Shown: positions 8,665 through 18,545 of the stretch, one piece after another
Position numbering within the stretch: the stretch's first letter is position 1
Layout of the letters: the number at the start of each line of letters is the position of its first letter
Origin: Bin75 sp965223955
Lineage (GTDB): Bacteria; Nitrospirota; Nitrospiria; Nitrospirales; UBA8639
DNA length: 64,000 nucleotides
Assembly: GCA_965223955.1 (NCBI GenBank)
Contig: OZ245029.1
Location: 496,001 to 560,000, forward strand
Reading direction: 5' to 3'
Made by a program: the position numbers and the translations under genes
The notes under the pieces: model-generated
Told to the model about the DNA's origin: nothing
The model's input: only the letters and a program-made list of their open reading frames with translations
The model's database searches: none

Positions 8665-8805
8665 GGTTCCTTCCTGACCTTTTGCCCAATCCGGCCTTGT
8701 TTCTCTAAAAAACTCTTTGATTCTCATAAAATATTTATGCTATTCGTTGTTGGTTTGCCTTAGCCGGCTCCCTGGTCGCCAGGGTATGGCCCTTGGAATG
8801 AGATC

Positions 8806-9981
<1,176 letters not shown>

Positions 9982-9984
9982 GCC

Positions 9985-10266
9985 ATGGAGATGTTGATTC
10001 CCGGCATTACGATTTTCGTCCTGGCCATCTTCGTGGGCTTTGAAATTATCACCAAGATTCCGCCCACCCTTCATACCCCGCTCATGTCCGGCGCCAACGC
10101 CATCTCAGGCATCACGCTCGTGGGAGCCATTCTGTCGGCAGGCACCCAACAGACGTTGTTGACGACCGTGCTTGGGGGGCTCGCCGTGGTCTTTGCCACC
10201 GTGAACGTCGTCGGTGGCTTTATGGTGACCAATCGCATGCTGGAAATGTTCAAAAAGAAATCCTAG
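9985..10266 (+). CDS. pntAB: NAD(P) transhydrogenase subunit alpha part 2
   Basis: A 93-residue integral membrane protein with three hydrophobic helices (about 4-22, 35-52 and 58-82). It contains the family-typical KIPPTLHTPLMSGANAISGI segment, in which transhydrogenases place conserved residues facing the proton path. It corresponds to the first membrane helices of the one-piece E. coli alpha subunit. Spacing of 3 bases to both neighbours indicates translational coupling and a fixed stoichiometry with PntAA and PntB. Confidence 0.95.
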   Translation: MEMLIPGITIFVLAIFVGFEIITKIPPTLHTPLMSGANAISGITLVGAILSAGTQQTLLTTVLGGLAVVFATVNVVGGFMVTNRMLEMFKKKS

Positions 10267-10269
10267 GTC

Positions 10270-11658
10270 ATGACCGACTTACTCATTAATGGCGGGTACC
10301 TCGTTTCCGCAATCCTCTTTATTTTCGGGCTGAAGGGGCTGACCCACCCCCGCACCGCCGTTCGAGGCAACCTGCTCGGTGCGTGCGGCATGCTGCTCGC
10401 CATCGTCATTACGCTCGCGGATCGAAACATCGTCGGCTTTGAAGTCATCCTCATCGGGATCGTCATCGGTGCGGCGATCGGTGCCGTCTTAGCCGTGAAA
10501 ATCGAAATGACGTCCATGCCGGAACTCGTGGCGTTGTTCAACGGGTTTGGCGGCATTGCTTCGGTGTTGGTGGCGGGCGCCGTCCTGACAGAAAACACCC
10601 TCAATGGAGGAGTCCCTTTCGTGCAGGTCTCCGTGGCCACTGCGGCCTCCGGGCTGATCGGAGCCGTCACGTTTTGGGGAAGCCTGGTGGCCTTTGGAAA
10701 ACTCAAGGGCCTCATCAATGAAAATGCCGTCCTGTTTTCAGGCCAACAAGTCATCAATGCGGCGTTGGCGATTCTTGCCCTCGCGTTAAGCGCAGGAGTG
10801 ATCATCGACCCCACCAATATCCTCTTTTACTGGCTATTGGTTGCTGTGGCTTCCCTCCTTGGAGTCCTGCTCGTTATTCCGATCGGTGGGGCCGACATGC
10901 CCGTCGTGGTCGCGCTCTTGAATTCCTATTCCGGATTAGCGGCTGCCGCAACGGGGTTTGTCTTGTCCAATAACGTCCTGATTATTACCGGATCCCTGGT
11001 GGGTGCGTCGGGATTGATCCTGACGCAAATCATGTGTAAAGCCATGAACCGGTCCTTGACCAACGTCCTCTTCGGGGTGCTGGCTCCAACGGGTGGAGGG
11101 GCCAGTGCGGACGAGGTCTATGCCGGCCGGGTCAAATCCACCTCGCCGGAAGAAGTCGCGCTCCTCTTCGATGCGGCTCGACGGGTGACAATCGTTCCGG
11201 GATACGGCATGGCGGTCTCCCAAGCCCAACATCCCGTGGCCAACCTCGCCTCCATCCTCACCGAACGCGGCATCGAGGTGGAATACGCCATCCATCCCGT
11301 CGCAGGTCGAATGCCGGGTCACATGAACGTCCTGTTAGCCGAAGCCGACGTTCCCTATGAGGCCCTCAAGGATATGGATGACGTGAATCCCTACATCGAT
11401 CAAATCGACGTGGCCCTGATCATCGGCGCGAATGACGTGGTCAATCCTCTGGCCAGAACCGATCCCACCAGTGCCATTGCCGGCATGCCGATCATCGACG
11501 TGGATAAGGCGAAAACCGTGGTGATTATCAAACGCAGTTTAAGCCCCGGCTTTGCCGGGATCCCGAACCCTCTGTTTGCGCTGGACAATTCCCTCATGCT
11601 GTTCGGCGATGGGAAAAAGATGGTGCTGGACATTATCGCCGCCCTCAAAGAAACCTGA
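10270..11658 (+). CDS. pntB: NAD(P) transhydrogenase subunit beta
   Basis: A 462-residue subunit with about eight or nine membrane helices (residues 1-270) followed by the NADP(H)-binding domain III. Diagnostic stretches are LVALFNGFGGIASVLVAGA, the NADP site VTIVPGYGMAVSQAQHPVA, and GANDVVNPLARTDPTSAIAGMP near the C-terminus. It completes the proton channel and binds NADP+. It is the last gene of the pnt operon, followed by a 250-base A/T-rich spacer. Length and motifs agree with the family, with no sign of decay. Confidence 0.96.
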   Translation: MTDLLINGGYLVSAILFIFGLKGLTHPRTAVRGNLLGACGMLLAIVITLADRNIVGFEVILIGIVIGAAIGAVLAVKIEMTSMPELVALFNGFGGIASVLVAGAVLTENTLNGGVPFVQVSVATAASGLIGAVTFWGSLVAFGKLKGLINENAVLFSGQQVINAALAILALALSAGVIIDPTNILFYWLLVAVASLLGVLLVIPIGGADMPVVVALLNSYSGLAAAATGFVLSNNVLIITGSLVGASGLILTQIMCKAMNRSLTNVLFGVLAPTGGGASADEVYAGRVKSTSPEEVALLFDAARRVTIVPGYGMAVSQAQHPVANLASILTERGIEVEYAIHPVAGRMPGHMNVLLAEADVPYEALKDMDDVNPYIDQIDVALIIGANDVVNPLARTDPTSAIAGMPIIDVDKAKTVVIIKRSLSPGFAGIPNPLFALDNSLMLFGDGKKMVLDIIAALKET

Positions 11659-11911
11659 TCACGCGTAGCCCGCAGGAGATTATTGACGTGTTTCGAGTAT
11701 TTATATTTAATAAAAAATACCTTGTTTCAATTTAATGACAGTGGAAATTTTCAAAAAAATGAATTTCTAAGTTATTGAATTTATTTACTTTATAAGATTT
11801 TCTTGCGTGAGCCTGCTTCTTACAGACAAACTTGTCTCTCCCTCAACAAGTATGATACGTTAACATCCTATCTGGAGTGAGAGAAAGAACTTCTACCCAT
11901 CACGAGGTACA
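11659..11911. other. A/T-rich spacer before rpsU
   Basis: About 250 bases, markedly A/T-rich (for example 11700-11800) compared with the flanking genes. It presumably holds the end of the pnt transcript and the rpsU promoter. No gene is seen and no clear terminator hairpin with a T-run was identified. Confidence 0.5.
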
Positions 11912-12106
11912 ATGGAAATCAAGGTTGTGAACAACAATGTCGAGAAAGCTCTTCGTGTTGCGAAGAAAAAACTCGCAGCCGATGGTTTGTTCCGTGAATT
12001 GAAACGCCGACGTTTTTACGAAAAGCCGAGTGTCAAGCGGAAAACCAAAGAGCGGGAAGCTGCCCGGCGACGACAAAAATGGTTGGCAAAGCGTGCGTTT
12101 CGTTAG
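11912..12106 (+). CDS. rpsU: Small-subunit ribosomal protein S21
   Basis: A 64-residue, strongly basic protein. It begins MEIKVVNNNVEKALRVAKKK and has the S21-typical ELKRRRFYEKPSVKRK and EREAARRRQKW segments. S21 is a late-assembling protein near the anti-Shine-Dalgarno end of 16S rRNA and aids initiation. A GAGGT lies a few bases before the ATG. The endonuclease III gene follows after 56 bases in the same direction. Confidence 0.96.
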   Translation: MEIKVVNNNVEKALRVAKKKLAADGLFRELKRRRFYEKPSVKRKTKEREAARRRQKWLAKRAFR

Positions 12107-12162
12107 TTCACACCTGTCCATCATCTCCTCATCCCTTCTCGTCCAACGCCCCAACGTCCTCA

Positions 12163-12819
12163 ATGCGTGATTCCCATATTCACGCGGTCGTTTCCGAAGT
12201 CAAAAAAACCATTCGCCGCTGGAAAGAACCCGTGCTTGGCGTCGTGGCCCGGGAAACACGCGATCCTTTTCGCATTTTGATTGCCTGTCTTCTGAGTCTT
12301 CGGACCAAGGATCAAACCACGGCCGAGGCCAGCCAACGGTTATTCCAATTAGCCGACACGCCGGAGCACATGCGCGCGCTATCCATGAAAACGATAGAGA
12401 AGGCCATCTATCCGGTGGGATTCTACAAGAACAAAACCAAACAGATTCTTGCGATTTGCCAAAGCCTTCTCCGGGACTTTGGAGGACGGGTTCCGGATAC
12501 CATCGAAGAACTCCTGACGTTGAAGGGCGTCGGACGCAAGACGGCCAATTTGGTGGTGACCATCGGATATCGAAAACCCGGGATTTGCGTGGATATCCAC
12601 GTTCACCGGATCAGTAACCGGTGGGGCTACGTTCAGACCAGGACCCCTGAAGAAACCGAACGCGCTCTTCGACAAAAACTGCCCGCAAAATATTGGATCA
12701 CGTTTAATGACTGGTTGGTTCCCTTTGGGCAACACCTCTGTCGACCCATTTCTCCGTTTTGCAGCCAATGTCCGGTCAGCCAATACTGCAAGAGAGTCGG
12801 CGTGCGAACCTCCCGGTAG
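12163..12819 (+). CDS. nth: Endonuclease III (DNA glycosylase/AP lyase)
   Basis: A 218-residue protein from the ATG at 12163; the upstream ATG at 12079 would overlap rpsU and adds a non-conserved Ser/Pro-rich tail. The helix-hairpin-helix LKGVGRKTANLVV carries the catalytic Lys, and VDIHVHRISNR carries the catalytic Asp. A C-terminal 4Fe-4S site has the classic C-x6-C-x2-C-x5-C spacing (CRPISPFCSQCPVSQYC). The enzyme removes oxidised pyrimidines from DNA and cleaves the abasic site in base-excision repair. Confidence 0.95.
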   Translation: MRDSHIHAVVSEVKKTIRRWKEPVLGVVARETRDPFRILIACLLSLRTKDQTTAEASQRLFQLADTPEHMRALSMKTIEKAIYPVGFYKNKTKQILAICQSLLRDFGGRVPDTIEELLTLKGVGRKTANLVVTIGYRKPGICVDIHVHRISNRWGYVQTRTPEETERALRQKLPAKYWITFNDWLVPFGQHLCRPISPFCSQCPVSQYCKRVGVRTSR

Positions 12820-13010
12820 GCATCGTGAATCATTCCCAACCAAGGGAAAAACCCGGGACCAACGTATTCAAAACAGACCAGCCACTTCTTCGTCTTGAGA
12901 AACTGTTTGAACGGCGGATATGACAGACCGCCATGTTTTCTGTTAGGTTAGGGGCGTGACTTGACGGTGATTTGGTCGGGTCCTGACTATGCATTTGAGA
13001 AGGGCAACCG

Positions 13011-13795
13011 ATGTTCAACAACCCGTTTCTCGAGGACGCCGCTGCCAACAAAAATAAGCGCCAGCAGCTTGACCATCTTCTGAGGATCACGGCGCCTCAC
13101 GAACGCTTCATCCTGGCCGGCATCGGCTTGGTTGTTCTGGCGCTCGTGGCGTGGGCGCTGTTCGGCAGCATCGTCCGCGGCGTGACGATCGACGGAGTCC
13201 TGATCGAGCCTGGATCTCGCCACGAGATGGTCTCCACCGAGCCCGGATATCTCGTGGAATTTCTGGTCGTACCCGGAGACCGCGTCGAGGCCGGGGGTCC
13301 GATCGCTCGGCAGAGCGTGCCGGAGTTGGAACGCGAGACGGCAGCTCTGCACGACCGGGTGGAACTGTTGGAGACGGAGATCGGACAGGTTGGCGGAGAC
13401 GGCGGCGCCTTGCGTTCGCTGCTGGCCTTGGCCCGGGTGGCATTGCTGCAGATGGAGGCCCACCGCTCCCGAGGGAGTTGATCGTCAGCCCGATCGAGGG
13501 CGAGATCATGGCCCTGCGGTCTGCCCCCGGAGAATACCTGCCTGCAGGCGCCGACGTCGCACAGATCCGCAACGCGGAAGACCAGCCGGTTCAAGCGGCG
13601 CTACGGGTCCCACCGCGCATGGCGCAACGCATTCAACCTGGCATGCGGGCGTCAGTCGAGGTCGTCATGCCCGACCGTACGACGCGCCGATTGGACGGGG
13701 AGGTCGCTTCCGTGAGCGCCGTGCCGCTGCCGAACTGGCTGGCGGCGCTGCAGCCCGCGGTCGAGGACTCCGCGCATCGAGTCGACGTTGTCCTC
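13011..13795 (+). pseudogene. Decayed HlyD/NHLP-type secretion (membrane fusion) protein
   Basis: The first 155 codons (13011-13481) encode a cytoplasmic stub, one membrane helix (FILAGIGLVVLALVAWALFG) and a biotinyl-lipoyl-like half, VSTEPGYLVEFLVVPGDRVEAG. This resembles the membrane fusion subunits of NHLP bacteriocin exporters. The frame stops at 13481, but the rest of the family pattern continues in another frame: ELIVSPIEGEIMALRSAPGE through QAALRVPPRMAQRIQPGMRA. The long coiled-coil middle is missing, so there has been an internal deletion as well as a frameshift. Similarity ends near 13795, where antisense alkane-monooxygenase sequence starts. No exporter ABC protein or precursor peptide is nearby. 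The segment is noticeably more GC-rich than its surroundings. Confidence 0.8.
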
Positions 13796-14421
13796 CACCA
13801 AGCGTCGATGAGGTTGCTCGCCACCTCCCGGGGGAAATACCTCCAGAAGCTCAGGCCCTTGGGCGCGGACCCGGAGTCCCAGGGCGTGCAGGCAAGGGCG
13901 TGATGAATATAGATATGCTCCGTCGCATAATGCGGGTAGGAGGCGGACGCCAGCAGGAATTCGCCGATTCGTCGCTCCAGCACGGAGCGCCGGTGGATCA
14001 TTTCGTGGCCGACAATGAAGGAGGCCTGGGCCACGGCGGCCAGCGCCGCCGCCATGAGCAGGGCTTCCCAGATAGACAAATGGCCGACGACAAGAATCTG
14101 CCAGAGCGAGAATACGAGCGTGACCGGCCAGAGCACCGCCCACAGCCAAATGGCCAGCTTGTACCAGAACAACTGGCGTTCGAAGGTCTTCTTCGGGTCC
14201 ATGTTCCGCTCTTCCATGCCGAACACGGCATCCAATCCTTCCCCGACCCATAAGAAGATGAACGGACCCGCAATCCACCAGCCGCCGTGAATCGCGGCGT
14301 TGGCGACGAGGGGAAAAATTGCAAGGGATATGAAGTACGGGAGGGCGTTCAGGATCGACGGCTGGATCACCGCCTCTGTTCCGGCGCCCAAACCGCTTGA
14401 TTCCGCCATATTCTCCGCCAT
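13796..14421 (-). pseudogene. 3'-truncated alkane 1-monooxygenase (AlkB-like)
   Basis: Reading from the ATG at 14421 (GGGAG 7 bases upstream), about 208 residues match membrane-bound alkane hydroxylases. They include several hydrophobic helices, the first His box GHEMIHRRSVLERRIGE, and a second box YATEHIYIHHALACTPWD. Similarity ends after REVASNLIDAW. From there the frame runs on as the antisense of the HlyD remnant until 13633. The last His box and the C-terminal third are lost, so the di-iron site cannot form. The GC-rich base use matches the HlyD remnant, which suggests that both arrived together or from similar donors. Confidence 0.82.
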
Positions 14422-14552
14422 GAGAAGCTCCCGACTGGATACACGTCTAGCAGTAGCACTTATTGTCCACAATAGGGAAAGCTTGTCAAGCAATCGGTGG
14501 GAACACGACGGACACCTCGGGGGACGGCGCCGCGACCGGGGAATGGCAGACC

Positions 14553-14582
14553 GTAGGTCGGGTTAGCGTAGCGTAACCCGAC
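14553..14582. repeat. REP element, GTAG type
   Basis: GTAG followed by a palindromic stem GTCGGGTTA / TAACCCGAC around GCGTAGCG. A second copy lies at 24056-24085 with A:T in place of G:C in the stem. A GTAG head with such a stem is the known layout of REP sequences handled by REP-associated tyrosine transposases (RAYTs). None of the latter is in this window. Confidence 0.75.
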
Positions 14583-14593
14583 AGATCGTCTGG

Positions 14594-15013
14594 CTACACG
14601 AACAGGGTCGTCTCTGCACCAGCCGCCAGTGCAAGGATGGCGGGAAGCCCCATCACCTCATCAACCTGTTTGGCCACGGCTTCCGCGTCGACTCCCATGT
14701 ATTCCAACCCGGCGCTGCACGCGATCAGGCGTAACGTTCCCACTTTCTTCGCCTCTTCAAGCATTTCCGAAATCAGGGGAACCTTGCGCTCGGCAAGCAA
14801 TCGGGCCACTTCATCATGATAGCGTTGATACTCCGGGGGAAAATCGATTTCATCGAACTTCCCCTCAGCGAGCTTTTTAATGGTCCAAAACAACAACACG
14901 ACCACCACGTCTTTTTCCATGGCCGCGGCAGTGAGAGCGATGGTCGCCACCTGGTGCAATTTGTCATAGGTGGCGTTATGGGCATAGATGATAAAACGAG
15001 GTAGGGCACTCAT
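14594..15013 (-). CDS. DsrE/DsrF-like family protein
   Basis: A 139-residue alpha/beta protein starting MSALPRFIIYAHNATYDKLH, with AAAMEKDVVVVLLFWTIKKL and a late GTLRLIACSAGLEYMGVD. This is the DsrE-like fold with a Cys in the position of the reactive cysteine of sulfur-relay proteins. Its members move sulfur or act as accessory proteins in redox complexes. The start at 15013 is chosen because AGAGGTG precedes it and the residues before it are unconserved. It lies 52 bases downstream of the PSP1 gene on the same strand, so the two are probably one transcript. Confidence 0.8.
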   Translation of the reverse strand: MSALPRFIIYAHNATYDKLHQVATIALTAAAMEKDVVVVLLFWTIKKLAEGKFDEIDFPPEYQRYHDEVARLLAERKVPLISEMLEEAKKVGTLRLIACSAGLEYMGVDAEAVAKQVDEVMGLPAILALAAGAETTLFV

Positions 15014-15065
15014 CTGAAACACCTCTTGAGACTGCGGCCCGTCTGCGTGCGGGGCAGGAGACCAA

Positions 15066-15809
15066 TTACGATCGAGTGGGTTGAATGAGTTGTTGATCGG
15101 GCGCTTTGGGGGTGGGCCAATCGTCGTTTTCAAACATCAGGCAACATTTCAACCGTCCACAGACCCCGATGCGATGCGCATCATTTGACCAAGCCGCTTC
15201 ACGACGGGATAACTTGAGATTCACCGGTTTAAAATCCGTGAGAAAATTCGCGCAACACAAGACGAGCCCGCAGGTATCGACCCCGCTCAGGCGACGAGCT
15301 TCATCCCTGCTGGAAATTTGTCGCATTTCAATCCAACAATTAAACTCACGCGCCAAATCTTTGACGAGTTGCCGAAAATCAACGCGAGATTCCGACGTGT
15401 AGCTGAACGTCAGGGCCCGCCGCCGAAGCGATCCGTACACTTCGACCAACTTCATCTGCAAACCCAGCGCCTGGGCCCGCTCTCGACAGAACGCGATACC
15501 GGAGGAGGATAACTCTTTTTGCTGGGCAATAGCGGCGGCGTCTTCCGGCGTGGCTTTCCGAAGGATACCCTGCATCGCCCGCATGGGAGGGAGGAACGGT
15601 TGCGTATGAGGCGGGGAGAAGACGGTCCCATAGGTCGTATCGTTCTCCAATTCCATGAGCACGTGGTCGCCGGCCTTCAGGCTGAGGTCGGTCGTCCGGG
15701 CCACTTTGACCTCACCATGGTCGCGAATTTTCACCCCAACGACCGTGACCCATTCAGGAAACGACTCTTCCTCATCAATCCAGGATACGGGCATTGATTG
15801 ATCGGTCAT
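15066..15809 (-). CDS. PSP1/RicT-domain protein
   Basis: A 247-residue protein of the PSP1 C-terminal-domain family (YaaT/RicT in Bacillus). GVKIRDHGEVKVARTTDLSL is the N-terminal beta part, and LGLQMKLVEVYGSLRRRALTF plus VDFRQLVKDLAREFNCWIEM the core. Two cysteine clusters, VDTCGLVLCCANFL and IGVCGRLKCC, match the conserved Cys that bind iron-sulfur clusters in RicT. The GGAGG spaced 7 bases before the ATG at 15809 decides the start over an ATG six codons earlier. In Firmicutes the family modulates RNA processing; the role here is not known. Confidence 0.85.
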   Translation of the reverse strand: MTDQSMPVSWIDEEESFPEWVTVVGVKIRDHGEVKVARTTDLSLKAGDHVLMELENDTTYGTVFSPPHTQPFLPPMRAMQGILRKATPEDAAAIAQQKELSSSGIAFCRERAQALGLQMKLVEVYGSLRRRALTFSYTSESRVDFRQLVKDLAREFNCWIEMRQISSRDEARRLSGVDTCGLVLCCANFLTDFKPVNLKLSRREAAWSNDAHRIGVCGRLKCCLMFENDDWPTPKAPDQQLIQPTRS

Positions 15810-15906
15810 CACACGTCCTCCCGTCATAAAAAGTACCTAGTCCTATCACATTAGCCGCCGAACAGCAAGAAGGGTTTTGATTTCTCCATCCCCGGGGTCT
15901 TCCTTG

Positions 15907-17529
15907 CTAAAGAGGAGCGCTTTTGAGGAAAGCGGGCACTTCATGATCGAGTTGATAAAGAGAGAGAGGCGAGACGGCGTCGTTCTTTTGGATGATCTGA
16001 ACCTGCCCCGGCGCAGGCACTCGAACGATGTCCAAGGCCTGGCCATAATGGTACTGACGGCCGGATGCCGCCAGCACGTCTCTCAGGGATTCCGGGGGAT
16101 CCCAGTGGGCGGTGAGTAAAGCCGTACGGGCCGGATTGCGATGACTGAACATGAACGACAAATGGTCCGGATACCAATCGGCACCACCCGTGGCGTACGA
16201 GACGAATAATTTGGCTTGGGCACGTTGCATCAACTCCGACAGATAGTGATTGGTGAGAAATCCGTTTTCTCCCACCGCCAACCACTTGCCGGGATGGGAC
16301 AAACTCGCATGCGCCGAGTAGGAACGGATTTCTTTCAACTGTTGTTGTGAAGCATAGACGGTCGCAATCGGACCATGGTGCTCCACGAGTCGGGCGATGA
16401 CCCCATCCTCGATCGCCGAATGCCCGTCGTTCGTCGGACCGCTGTCGGCATGGACCAGGGTATTGTGTCCTCGATCGCTGATTAAATAGCAATTTCGTGG
16501 AAGCGCAAGGTCGCAAGGATCCTCGCCGAAAAACGGAATCGACACCACCTCCCCGCCGTCAAATTTCCAGGATTCTCCATGCGCCAGTTCAAGGACGTTC
16601 GTAAAGCCCAACTCCCGCATCAGGGACAGATAATCGAAATACCACGTCTTCCGGTTTTTCCGGCTGGGCACGATCACGGGCACGTCCTTCGGCAAGTGCA
16701 ACAACGTGCGAGGATCGACGTGGTCATCATGGTCGTGCGTCAAAAACACGGCGACCGGTGGTGGCAACAACGACGTCCACAGTGAGGGGACCGGTGATTC
16801 GGCAAACCAGGGCATCAGCCACGGATCAAACCAGAAGAACCGGTCTTGTTGTCGATACATCAGGGCCGCATGACCAAGATGAACCGTATCCTGATCCTTG
16901 GTCGCGTCGAGCCACTGCGTTCGAATCGAGGAGTGGTTCGTCACGGCTAAACACTCGTGCGAGTCGAGTTGCTCAAGCAGGTGCAGTAACTGTGGCGCCA
17001 CGTCACGACCGGCGGTCATGACAATGGTGCGAATTTCCGAGACGGTACGGGTGCCGTTCAAACAGCCCAACAGTTTTCCCACCACGGGTGAGAGCGGACG
17101 ATCCAAACCCATCGGCAGCGCTTGCCGGTTCACCGCGTTGAAAATGCGCAGGCCACCGTAATTCATGACCGCCGACTGATGGCGGTCCTTGGGAAATTCC
17201 CACAGAAAAGTGCCGTCAGGATTTCGTCCGCACCGGATATGTTGGCGGAGCCGGGGTCGTGACTGCACGACTTCCGCATAGGCATCCTCCAGCCGGCGAC
17301 CGGCTGCCGGATCATCGACCGGCGTTCGATGAGCAAACACGTCGCTGATGGCCGTTTCCACCGTACTCATGAGGATGCCATGGACTTCGTGGAGACTCGC
17401 CACGACCGCGGGATCCACGCCTCCCATAAACGGGAAGGGGCCCGGCGGTTCGGCGCTTTCCAGTTGCACCCACACCCACGGCTGAAGCCCGACAAACTGA
17501 TTGAGGCCGACGCGATCCCAGAGAGCCAT
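15907..17529 (-). CDS. Metallo-beta-lactamase-fold protein with an N-terminal extension
   Basis: About 540 residues. The second half is an MBL-fold hydrolase with the metal motif FLTHDHDDHVDPRT, a later LVHADSGPTNDGHS, and a final LLTAHWDP that can supply further ligands. It is closest in style to UlaG-like enzymes. Residues around 130-200 (SPVVGKLLGCLNGTRTVSEI ... LLHLLEQLD) look like the small winged-helix fold of PqqD-type peptide-binding domains. The ATG at 17529 (GAAAGG just before it) is preferred; longer starts at 17559 and a TTG at 17574 are possible. The VOC gene ends 63 bases before this start on the same strand. The substrate is unknown. Confidence 0.75.
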   Translation of the reverse strand: MALWDRVGLNQFVGLQPWVWVQLESAEPPGPFPFMGGVDPAVVASLHEVHGILMSTVETAISDVFAHRTPVDDPAAGRRLEDAYAEVVQSRPRLRQHIRCGRNPDGTFLWEFPKDRHQSAVMNYGGLRIFNAVNRQALPMGLDRPLSPVVGKLLGCLNGTRTVSEIRTIVMTAGRDVAPQLLHLLEQLDSHECLAVTNHSSIRTQWLDATKDQDTVHLGHAALMYRQQDRFFWFDPWLMPWFAESPVPSLWTSLLPPPVAVFLTHDHDDHVDPRTLLHLPKDVPVIVPSRKNRKTWYFDYLSLMRELGFTNVLELAHGESWKFDGGEVVSIPFFGEDPCDLALPRNCYLISDRGHNTLVHADSGPTNDGHSAIEDGVIARLVEHHGPIATVYASQQQLKEIRSYSAHASLSHPGKWLAVGENGFLTNHYLSELMQRAQAKLFVSYATGGADWYPDHLSFMFSHRNPARTALLTAHWDPPESLRDVLAASGRQYHYGQALDIVRVPAPGQVQIIQKNDAVSPLSLYQLDHEVPAFLKSAPL

Positions 17530-17592
17530 GGAGCCTTTCTTCGTCAGAGGGTCCACCATCAAGTCATGACGCAACCGGGCAGGGGCACCCTC

Positions 17593-18030
17593 TTACGTCT
17601 CCGTTGAAAAACGAATCGCACTGATGGTGGGTTCATATAAAATCTGAATGACAATGCGGTCAGGGTCGGCAAGATAAAAAGAATAACTGCCGTCCCGATG
17701 TCGCTTCGGGTGGTGGATAATCTCGATGCCTTCTTTGATCACCCGTTCATACAGTTGGTCCACGCTTTCCGGTGAACCCATGATAAACCCCAGATGGTCA
17801 AGGTATTGCCCATGACCCTGTTGGTAAGCGGGCCTGTTCTCTTGTGGAATCTGATGCAGCGCCAAATTGTCGACGCCCGAACTCATATAGACGTTCTCGT
17901 CATCGGGTTCCCAGACGATCGTCATCCCGAACCAGGTCTGATAAAACGTTTTCGAGACATCCAGATTCGTCACGTTCAGGGCCACGTGGCGTAAGCCTTT
18001 CCCGTGTGGAATATCCTCTTGTGCAGACAT
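17593..18030 (-). CDS. VOC (glyoxalase/dioxygenase) superfamily protein
   Basis: A 145-residue protein with two beta-alpha-beta-beta-beta modules. KGLRHVALNVTNLDVSKTFY starts the first, and GQYLDHLGFIMGSPESVDQL starts the second. It ends YSFYLADPDRIVIQILYEP, where the usual final metal-ligand Glu (as in ELI) is Gln. The two His residues in RHVAL and DHLGF are present. Such proteins isomerise or open small substrates, or bind ligands. AGGA a few bases before the ATG at 18030 favours this start over a TTG at 18048. It is upstream of the MBL gene, probably in one operon. Confidence 0.85.
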   Translation of the reverse strand: MSAQEDIPHGKGLRHVALNVTNLDVSKTFYQTWFGMTIVWEPDDENVYMSSGVDNLALHQIPQENRPAYQQGHGQYLDHLGFIMGSPESVDQLYERVIKEGIEIIHHPKRHRDGSYSFYLADPDRIVIQILYEPTISAIRFSTET

Positions 18031-18048
18031 GCTGGTCCTGGTTTCCAA

Positions 18049-18498
18049 TTCAAAGGGGTCATCTTAACGGGGCGCACCGAACGGAGCAACCCTGCCGCAC
18101 GAAGCGCAATTCCCACCCCCTCTCCTTTGCTCTTCACTCCCTCTTCCCCCCCGTGGGAGAGGGCTGAGGTGAGGGGGCCAAGAGCAGGTGCTCCTGGTAA
18201 CGCCGCTCACACTACCTTCCGACACCCCCCTGAGAAGGGGGGTCAGGGGGGTTATCGCTGACGACAACGCCTTGCCCGGAAAACCTGAAACGCCCCACTC
18301 CGGGGACCAGCCCCCGGCAACCCGCTGATAAACAGACAACCCCCTCAGTCCCCCTTGTCAGGGGGAGGGCAGGCGACGTGGCGGCCGGGAACGAGTAGGG
18401 CACAGAAGGAAGCGGTGGAAATGGTTAACGAACGACCGAACACATACACCCCGCTGTCGAGGGAACTACGATCGATGTTCCCCACGGAACGGGTCATA
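18049..18498. other. Repeat-rich spacer
   Basis: Contains C/G-run palindromes such as CCCCCTGAGAAGGGGGGTCAG (18228-18248) and the related CCCCCTTGTCAGGGGGAGGG (18349-18368), typical of dispersed intergenic repeats. At 18425-18448 there is a degenerate copy of the MITE right end, finishing CGAACACATACA. No gene is supported. Confidence 0.6.
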
Positions 18499-18545
18499 TG
18501 TTACCATCACACCGATGAACACTGAATCGGACGCAACAAGCGGAT
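18499..18545 (+). repeat. Duplicated leader/start segment, copy 1
   Basis: A 47-base block (TGTTACCATCACACCGATGA onward) recurs at 19767-19813 with two mismatches. Weaker similarity extends about 40 bases upstream in both. It includes the start codons of the two following genes, giving them the same first nine or ten residues (MNTE-DATSG). Confidence 0.85.

Noticed and set aside
13151..13903. 250-codon frame as an independent protein
   Set aside because: Its first part is out of frame with the HlyD pattern and Arg-rich; only the last half carries the displaced HlyD sequence.
13633..14493. Alkane monooxygenase as a complete 286-residue gene
   Set aside because: The last 60-70 codons are antisense HlyD sequence; the third His box is missing. 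Called as a pseudogene instead.
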